In this document: positions 56,956 through 64,000 of the stretch, piece by piece
How the letters are laid out: each line of letters opens with the position of its first letter
How positions within the stretch are numbered: position 1 is the stretch's first letter
Source: Erodium maritimum
Lineage: Eukaryota > Streptophyta > Magnoliopsida > Geraniales > Geraniaceae
Reading direction: 5' to 3'
Length of the DNA stretch: 64,000 nt
NCBI GenBank assembly: GCA_963921825.1
Contig: OY997590.1
Location: 38,085,039 to 38,149,038 of the forward strand
The notes under the pieces: model-generated
What the model was told of the DNA's origin: nothing
What the model saw: the letters and a program-made list of their open reading frames with translations, nothing else
Databases searched by the model: none
Program-made: the position numbers and the translations under genes

Positions 56956-58988
56956 ATTGTTCTTGGAGGCTAGTCTGGAGCAGTTTCGTGCGGTGAGGTG
57001 CATTTTGCATACTTTCGATTTTGTGTCAGGTCTTCGGATCAACCTCACCAAGTCATTCTTGGTTGCTTTGTCTATGGATGATTAGGTGTACGATGCCCTC
57101 GCGGAGGCCCTGCTGTGTCCCTTATGTTATCTTTCGCTCACCTATCTTGGGTTCCCTCTTGAGGGAAATCCTAGGATTGCTTATTTTTGGACTTCAGTGA
57201 CATATGAGTATAGAGATTGTTTGGAGGTGTGGCGGACCTGTTTTATTTCGCAGTGGGGGGGGGCACACGTTAATCCGTACGACGTTGGATAACATGCCAA
57301 TCTTCTTTATGACCTTGTTTAGATCCTCTAAGATGGTGGTATTCACGCAGGGAGAAGACGTGTCTTTCCAAGGCCCCGTGGGAGGTGGTTTATAGGTCCA
57401 AGGTTTCAGAGGAGCTTGGTGATCGATCTCTTACTGAGGTTAACATGAGCCTTCTCTTGAAATGGTGGTAGAGGTTTGCTACTAAGAGGCCTGTATTTTG
57501 GAGGAGAGTGTTATGTGCTTGTTATGGTAGGAGTGAGACTGAGTGGTATCTCAGATGTCTTTCGTTACCTCCACGCTCTTCCTCTTTGTTCATTAGGCAT
57601 GTAGTACGGTTGGCACGGGACCTTTGGTTTGGGAGATATTTTACCCCTTGAGGTGCGAGGTTGGTTCTGGGAATACGATACGCTTCTAGGAGGATCCTTG
57701 GCTCTTTAATAATGTATTAGCGTCTCGTTTTCCAAGTCTTTCCAGGGTGGCGAAAGGTCATCATTGGATAGTTGTTGCATTTTTTTTGTAGAAGGGGAGT
57801 GAGATTTCCTGTTTAGAAGGGATCACAGGTTCGGGATTTTGAGGCATTAGAAGAGATCATTTCCCGTTTGGTTGTGATTTGGTTGGTGCACGAGAATGCA
57901 GATGTGTTGGTCTGGACCTTGAATCATAGAGGGTTTTCTATAACTAGATATTTCCAGGTCTTCGCTGGGTGAGAGGCCCTTGGTGTTGTTCCTTGGGCGT
58001 CCGTGATTTGGTCTGCCTCGATTCCGTCCAAGGTCTAGACGTTTTCTTGGTTGTTTTTCCAAGAAGGGGTACTTACTATTTCCTTTTAGGTGGATAGAGG
58101 GGTGATGGTACCAATTGTTAGGTGGTGGAGTGTATTATGTGGTTTGGGTGGTGAGGATTCGGTCACATATTTTTCGCCTGCTCGTGGACGTGGAGGGTCT
58201 GGTCTCTAATCTTGGCGTGGTGGGGTGTAGTGGGTGTTATGTCGCTGTCGTCTACACTTCTTCTTGATCATTTGCCCTCTCTAGTGGAGAGGTGATTGAG
58301 AGCTGAGTAGGTTGGCATAAGGCTTTTGGGGTTATGGCTTATCTAACTAGAGCGCCATCAGCGGGTTTTCTGAGGTTTCACTACTTTCGAGCCGAACATC
58401 CTTCTCGCTAGGGTTCATCATTTGTCTTTTGATTGGCTGAGGACGGTCGGACGGTAGTTTAGTATTCTCGGGTGGATCAAGTCTCCCGCAGAGGCGTTGA
58501 CTTGGAGCGTCTGAGGATTGTGTGTCATGTTTGAGGAGTTTAGTACTTCAGGCCCCGGTTCTCTTCGGTGGTTTTCTTATTAGGTCTGGCGAGTGCTTGT
58601 TTAGCGGTTGTGTTGTGGTGCGCTTTCTCGGTAGGATCTCGTGAGTACTTGTTTTGTGGTCGCGTTTTGCGGTCAATCTACCAGTTCTTGGGTGGATGGG
58701 CGTGGATCACTTAGCCTTCATGAGGTCAATGATCCACATGCGCGGTCTCTTGTAGTACTTTTCAGTAGTCCAACTGAGGTTACCCCGAGCGATCTCCTAA
58801 GGCACTATTTGCTGATCTGGCGGATTCGTGGTTGTTGTGGCGGATCGGGGTGGTTGTTTTCTCTTGTATTTTTTGTTGCTTTATGTCCTTTTGGTTGGAT
58901 ATTTGTTAGACTTTGATTTGGTGATTGTGGTTTCTATCCCATGACCCACACTTTTTTTTAATGTATTTCTTTCTCTCTGATAAAAAAA
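56956..58988 (+). pseudogene. LINE-3 reverse transcriptase end, connector and 3' part
   Basis: The first bases continue the RT box interrupted at 43390: L-L-F-L-E-A-S-L-E-Q-F-R-A-V-R and L-R-I-N-L-T-K-S-F. The L-T-Y-L-G-F-P-L-E-G motif follows near 57140. Later segments show L-L-K-W-W-R-F-like connector pieces and W-S-A-S-I-P-S-K in different frames. Homology fades after about 58130. The 3' end is T-rich followed by TCTGATAAAAAAAG. There are many stops. Confidence 0.8.
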
Positions 58989-59304
58989 GAGTGGTAGGTA
59001 AATAGTGTATTTTTATTACATTAATAGAGGGCTAGTGTAGTCATTTTAGAAAAATAAGCTGAAAAACTTAACAGCGTCTTGAAAAAAATTAACAAAACAT
59101 ATATAGGTTAAATAATCATGCATGATTTAAAGGTATAATTGTCAGGTAAAATTCACATGAGAATAGCATTCGTACCTATCTTAACAATTAGTGTAAAAGA
59201 AAAGTGGTGCACAAATTGTAAACAAGGCTAGTCAATATCAAACCGAAGAATTCTCTCTCGAATATCAAGAGCCTCTGTTGAGGAATCCTAGCCCTATTTC
59301 TGAT
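58989..59304. other. AT-rich spacer, no gene recognised
   Basis: I see no coding or RNA feature here. Confidence 0.5.
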
Positions 59305-60920
59305 TATGGTGATCCATAGCCTTGTCATCGTCGTCGACACACCTGTCACCGCCGTTGTGTGCCCCGGTCATGTCCCGTCACCGTCACCTACCATGGGATT
59401 CTCTACAACCCCACCGAGTACCTTCTATGTCTCCATCTATGGCGTTGGTACCATTGCTATCGACTCCTTCGTCTATTGGCGGACCCGAGTCTCTCTCTCC
59501 ACCGCTATATCGGGACCATAGGCGAGGAAAGGCGCCGACCGTCAATGACGGGAGAATGGAACTGGAGGCGCTTCTTGGTGGCCTCTTGTTTTCGATTGTT
59601 GATCGAATCCTAGTGATCTTGTCACTGCTGAGCACCCTTCCTGGTATGGTTAGACGCCGAGGGGAACTCTTGCTTCCGGAGGAAGACGCAACCCCAAAGG
59701 ATTCAGTGCAACTGGGATTCTTCGGGTCCACCATGGCAAACCTGTAAGATTGCCTCACTTCATGTTCACTCGAGGAAGAGGAGAAGTGGAAGTTTTGGTT
59801 CCTTACTCACTAATCAACCCATCGGTTGTGGCACGCCAACAGTTTGGCTTGGTTGGGAAGGTTTGGGCGTCGCGACCTTCTCAGAAGGAAGTACTGCTCC
59901 ACATCATCACCGTCGCCTAGGGGCGATCTATAAAGGGGTTGGTCATCAAGAACTTCGTCCCAAGGGTCTTCGGGTATTACTTTGAATCCTATGAGGCTAG
60001 GGCTTGGGTCCAATGTAATGAGCCCTAGTGCTTCGATGGTCGCCCTCTTCTGCTTGGGGACATCGATCCGGTGGCCAAGGAGCTCCCCACTTTGGACCGA
60101 CTACAGCTCTGGATTTATGTCCATGGTCTTCTTCTACTGGTCCGAACATAAGCGACTAGAGAAGTGATTGGTGTGACATTGGGGATCGTTTTGGTAGTCC
60201 CATGCGACCAATGGAGATCGTGCTGGGAAGGGACGGTGAAGATCTGATTCTGGCATCTCGTGGAGCACCCGCTCTATCGTCACTTACTGTTGCGGTTTAG
60301 GGAGTTCCTGAACCCCATTTGAGTCTCTCTGACCTTCACTAAACTCACCATATTCTGCTTTAACTATGGGCTGATCGGGCATGGGATTCGGGAGTGTGAT
60401 CGGGAGGTGTGTGATAACCCACGCTTTGATACCTCAATGTCGGAATTCTAGAATAACCAGCAGATGAAGCACTACGCGACCGACTGGGACGAGAAGGTGT
60501 CTCCAGCTATACCACCAGGTTTCGGTCCCTTGTCCTTGAACACTGTACCTAAGGGCTCCTAACATCTAGGAAGCAACTCAATCGTATCCCCGAACATTAT
60601 ACCTAACAGTACGGGACATCGGATGGTTACTCCAACCTGGGAAGGTGATCCAGGATGGAAAAAACTTAGGGATCGTCCAGCTCTCTAGTAGCAAGGAAAC
60701 CGAAGTTTAGGCTTCATTCTGTCTGAGCATAGAGATAAAGATGGAGATAGGGCTGGAGGCGTGAAGAGAGTGGCCGCTGGTGAGCCCCGAGATGATCAGG
60801 CCCTGGTAAGCAGCTCCACCAAGAGAAATGGTAGGACCTTCTAGCTTCTTGGACTGGCCTAAGGAGGGGTCCCTAGTCCAAGACATACCTCCTACAACTA
60901 GTGTTGAGTTCAAGTTCAGT
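59305..60920 (+). pseudogene. DUF4283/zinc-knuckle LINE ORF1 pseudogene
   Basis: From about 59748 to 60470 one continuous frame encodes a DUF4283-like domain: L-V-G-K-V-W-A-S-R-P, F-E-S-Y-E-A-R-A-W-V, C-F-D-G-R-P-L-L-L-G-D and L-D-R-L-Q-L-W-I-Y-V-H-G-L. It ends in a CCHC knuckle near 60354 in which the second Cys is Tyr (C-F-N-Y-G-L-I-G-H-G-I-R-E-C). At least five in-frame stops and no frame shifts are seen. DUF4283 plus knuckle is the usual ORF1 of plant L1-type LINEs and binds element RNA. No ORF2 follows on this strand. The boundaries outside the domain are uncertain. Confidence 0.8.
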
Positions 60921-60925
60921 CGATT

Positions 60926-60947
60926 CCCCCCTCCCCCCCCCCCCCCC
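60926..60947. repeat. Poly-C tract
   Basis: Seven C, one T and 15 C form a slippage-prone run. Confidence 0.85.
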
Positions 60948-60959
60948 ATACGCATCGTT

Positions 60960-61800
60960 TAGGCAATACCTTGAGCAAGACTCTCAGTTTCGTTTTCCAA
61001 CTTCCACCCTTCCTTCACGCCTATATGACAAGTTTAATACCGTCTGTAACGATATTTTTGCTATAGAGTTTATGTGTTTAGCACTTCAAAGACTCTTTAC
61101 TTGTAGTGACTCTTTATTATTAATAATGTTCTACACCTTTTAATAGAAAAACAATTAGTATAAAAGAGAGAACCAACTAGGGACTAAAACTAGAATGAAT
61201 AAATAAATAAAATTAAAGTACAGAATGATTGTATCCTTTACCTATGTGGTAAATGAGATTTTAACCTTTACCTGCCTGGTAAATAATTAATTACTGTAAA
61301 TATAACGCGGAGTAGGAAGTCATTGAACCAAAACTAAGTTTTCTTTGCGTGACAAACGAACTAATAGTTGACAAAATCTAATACATTATTAGATAGAGAC
61401 CCATGAGTTAATCATTAAAATTTCCTTTTAGTTAAAAAGGATGCACAAGTGATATTTGTTCAACAAAAAAAAAGGCAATGCACGCGCATGAGCTGGAATA
61501 TTCTTTCTTTGATTTAACACTGAATTGAACTAAAAAAATATCTGGATAAAACAAATGTGATTTTATTAAAGCATCTCTACACAAAGTTCACGGCTGTGTC
61601 TTACCGTTGTGTAGTGCTGGCCATTATTTGCTCCGATTATACTCGCGTGGATGTTCGGTTAATGAGGTCGTCGAGAAAGGGAAACAACTATATGGAGAGC
61701 AGTGATAATCTCATATTTAAGCTTTTAATTGTGTATAATTATATTTGGGGTGGTTATTATTCGTTTTTTTATCGGCAAAGCAAATTTAGATTAAAAACCT
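60960..61800. other. AT-rich spacer, no gene recognised
   Basis: Only short ORFs are present and none resembles a known protein. Confidence 0.5.
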
Positions 61801-62838
61801 TTTTTGAGATGAAAGAGGAGGTCGATACAAATAAAACCCATTGATGATGTTAGACAAACCATCCAACAAAGGACAAAAAACAAACAACAGAAGTAGGAGA
61901 AACCTAGCCTAACTAAACCACTAGGGAAAGGTTCTCCAAGAAAAAAGAAGATAATAACAAGGGGTAATTCAAGATCAAGGAAGGGTACTCCATAAGCCAA
62001 ATACAAGGGCTTTGATTGCGGAAATTTGCCATGGAGCTGTCAAAATTCAAACAAAGGAGTTGCTTGGAGGCCAAGTAAACCGGCAAAAAGGGCTTGCTTG
62101 CCGGGAAAGTAATACAGCAAAAGGAGAGAACCAGTGCTTGAGAAGCTGTGATATAGCAGACTTGCAACAAACTTCAGCTTGCATCCAAACCTTTGGGATC
62201 TATCAGGAGTTGGAAGGAAATAATGTGGCAGACATCAAAGTGAATTCACTCCACAAGAGAGAACTTGTAAAGAAGAAGTTCATAACCGAAGATGATGAAA
62301 GGAGGATCATTTCCACTAAGAATGGAGCTTCAGAGAACATCCCATAGCAAAGAGCACCTGCAAGAAGCTAAGAAACCAACAAGAAAACACCAAACCACTC
62401 AAACTTAAAATGAGCTACCCACACACATCAAGAACAAAAAAGAAGCAAATAAACATAAGGAAATACCCACACACTACCAGAAGAACCAGGGAGCCAACAA
62501 ACCTTACCAAACTCACACAGTACCCATTCCAACCCAAACCCTTCCCCACCCAAACCCCTAAATAGAAACCAGTTATGGGCAACCCCAATTCTCAGCATTG
62601 AAGCTGAGGGGAGCTAATAACTAGAGAGCCAAGACAGCAGAAAGGATCAAGGATGAGAAGGAATTGCTAGGCACAAAGCTGGGGTAGAAAGCCAAGCTAA
62701 AAAAGGGAGATGATGTCCTTTAGAATTGAAGTTGGCCCATTCCAAAGAAAAGGATTGATTTACAATTTTTTGAAAGATTAATGCAGCTTCAGGTCTAGCG
62801 TTCTCAAAGATAGTACCATTTCTTGCAAGCCAAAGTTG

Positions 62839-63750
62839 CTAGCATACTATCAGAAGAATATTTCTCCATCTATTCTTGAGTTTGGGATGCACCAGAGAGG
62901 CCCAAGATGAGAAGAGGGATTTAGTATTGCCAGGCATTGCCAAAGAGATCCCCCACCAGCTGAAAATGAGTCCCCAAACTTCCCAAGATTTATTGCAATG
63001 AAGTAAAATGTGAGAAGTGTCCTCCAGATCATTATGACAAACAACACAAGTTAAACCTTGAAGAGATAGAGTCATCCCTCTTGAATCTAAAAACCATTTT
63101 GTTGGAATTGTTTCCAGCCCTGCCAGCCAACAGAAGGCTGAGATTTTAGGAGGTATACCTGGCTTCCAAATGGCTTTTGTCCAGGCTGCAGATAAAGATG
63201 GTGCAGAGGCAGTTGTGTCTATGAGAGAGTATAGTTTCTTAACTGAGAAGCCTTTTTTATCTCCAACCCAAATTAGTAAATCATCTTGTTGTGTAATATT
63301 GACTTCAGCTAATATTGATTGAAGAGTTAGCCAATCTGATTCTGCCCTGCCTCTTGGATTATTTCTGAAATTGAATTCCCACCCTCCATTGCACCAAGCT
63401 TCTGAAACAAGTAGCTTTTTGGAGAGGGATAGATGATAGAGCCTTGGAAATAAAAATTTAAAAGAAACCTCCCCCCACCAAATGTCCATCCAGAATAATA
63501 TTCTCTCACCATTCCCCAATTTCCAAGATAAGCCTTGAACACCAAAGAGATTATGGAAGGCAGGATCAACATTAAGAGCTAAGATATGTGACATGAAACT
63601 TGAGCTTCCAATTTCTGAAAATGAGGATAAATCCCACTCTGATATATCGCAACCATATTTTGAGCAAATGATTTTTTTCCAAAGAGTATCCTTTTCCAAA
63701 GAAAAACTCCACCACCATTTTGCTAATAGAGCAATGTTCATCTTTTCCAA
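62839..63750 (-). CDS. LINE-4 ORF2 C-terminal part, 303 codons open
   Basis: This open segment holds the connector (W-K-L-G-N-G-E-R-I-L-F-W-M-D-I-W-W-G) at residues 75-92, the G-F-S-V-K-K-L-Y-S-L region near 165-175, W-K-P-G-I-P-P-K-I-S-A-F-C-W near 192-205, and the zf-RVT cluster C-V-V-C-H-N-D-L-E-D-T-S-H-I-L-L-H-C near 235-252. It ends naturally at a stop. It is not a complete protein. Upstream coding in another frame shows [15 protein letters not shown] near 63940, with a stop (TAA) near 63866, so ORF2 is probably broken. Confidence 0.85.
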   Translation of the reverse strand: MEKMNIALLAKWWWSFSLEKDTLWKKIICSKYGCDISEWDLSSFSEIGSSSFMSHILALNVDPAFHNLFGVQGLSWKLGNGERILFWMDIWWGEVSFKFLFPRLYHLSLSKKLLVSEAWCNGGWEFNFRNNPRGRAESDWLTLQSILAEVNITQQDDLLIWVGDKKGFSVKKLYSLIDTTASAPSLSAAWTKAIWKPGIPPKISAFCWLAGLETIPTKWFLDSRGMTLSLQGLTCVVCHNDLEDTSHILLHCNKSWEVWGLIFSWWGISLAMPGNTKSLFSSWASLVHPKLKNRWRNILLIVC

Positions 63751-64000
63751 GCTTGATATCCCAAGCCCTCCAGCTTCTTTTGATTGACAAACCTTATTCC
63801 AACCAACTTTACAAAAAGCTCTAGCAACTGAACTTCCATGCCATAAGAATCTTCTCTGCCATGATTACATCTTCCTGAGGACACCTTTTGGAGCTGTGAT
63901 AATTGAGAAGTAGTACAATGGTAGGGCACTGAGTGTTGATTTAATTAGAGTGATCCTTCCTCCTAATGAGAGCAATTTTGCTTGCCAAAGTCCAAGAGCA
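63751..64000 (-). pseudogene. LINE-4 reverse transcriptase/thumb region, partial
   Basis: Minus-strand reading gives [32 protein letters not shown] and E-A-G-G-L-G-I-S in order, as in L1 elements. An in-frame stop lies between the second and third motifs. The rest of ORF2 lies outside the window. Confidence 0.75.

Larger units (their letters stand above)
41101..58988 (+). mobile_element. LINE-3: L1-type LINE split by copia-2
   Basis: ORF2 begins near 41395 (M-I-F-L-S-C-N-A-R-C-L-G-S, the endonuclease start). The sequence is cut at 43390 inside the RT catalytic box and resumes at 56951 in the same motif, after the 13.6 kb copia-2 with its ACACT duplication. The 3' end is the oligo-A near 58980-58987. 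LINE-3 sequence totals about 4.3 kb. The 5' end is uncertain. Bases 41101-41394 may be its leader or the end of ORF1. Confidence 0.85.
61803..64000 (-). mobile_element. LINE-4: 3' part of an L1-type LINE, continuing beyond the window
   Basis: On the minus strand, the end of RT (63750-64000), connector, zf-RVT region, a stop, and about 1 kb of 3' untranslated sequence lead to TCATCTCAAAAAA near 61803. The element enters from outside the right window edge. The 3' part is less decayed than in the other LINEs here. Confidence 0.8.

Noticed and set aside
1..64000. A host gene, defence island or prokaryote-type operon
   Set aside because: No such gene set is visible. All recognisable coding sequence belongs to plant transposable elements.

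Overview
This window looks like nuclear DNA from a flowering plant, from an intergenic region packed with transposable elements. The evidence is the mix of plant-type elements: Ty1-copia elements primed by initiator tRNA-Met (TGGTATCAGAGCC sites), L1-type LINEs with DUF4283 or RRM ORF1s and a C-terminal RNase H, PIF/Harbinger and Mutator-like DNA elements, and gypsy-like LTR fragments. I found no host protein gene, tRNA, rRNA or CRISPR array that I can support. The species cannot be read from this sequence.

Layout. 0-7 kb: a foldback element, then a decayed copia element (copia-1) split by a 2.67 kb LTR-like element with a perfect 5-bp target duplication. 7.3-8.05 kb: a retroposed sequence with a 17-bp target duplication. 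8.7-16 kb: an L1-type LINE (LINE-1) split by a 3.4 kb LTR-like element. 16.1-18 kb: a Harbinger transposase pseudogene. 18.4-19.5 kb: a Mutator-type MITE. 19.7-27.7 kb: a second Harbinger-like element broken up by a retroposed sequence, an RRM-ORF1 LINE remnant and another LTR-like element. 27.7-41.1 kb: gypsy-like LTR pieces interrupted by a second Mutator-type MITE, a LINE (LINE-2) and a fourth LTR-like element. 41.1-59 kb: LINE-3, split by a 13.6 kb copia element (copia-2) that itself carries a fifth LTR-like element in its 5' LTR and an inverted solo LTR of its own family in its integrase. 59.3-61 kb: a DUF4283/zinc-knuckle ORF1 pseudogene. 61.8-64 kb: the 3' part of LINE-4 on the minus strand, running off the window edge.

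The most interesting signal is the set of five related 2.7-3.4 kb LTR-like elements (2993, 11512, 23596, 36606, 43809). Four have perfect 5-bp target duplications and one has 4 of 5 bases. Read from the strand opposite the TGTCACGCCCC end, they share a layout: TATA-like box near one end (three copies), CT- or GC-rich leader, conserved GT donor and pyrimidine-AG acceptor about 0.6-0.87 kb apart, rapidly changing minisatellites, and a conserved hairpin next to another pyrimidine-AG site. They look like LTRs that encode a spliced leader transcript.

The genes here do not cooperate in a pathway. The relationship between features is nesting: each insertion lies inside an older element, which gives a relative order of events. 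Nearly all coding regions are broken by stops, frameshifts or deletions. The longest uninterrupted recognisable coding segment is the 303-codon LINE-4 fragment.
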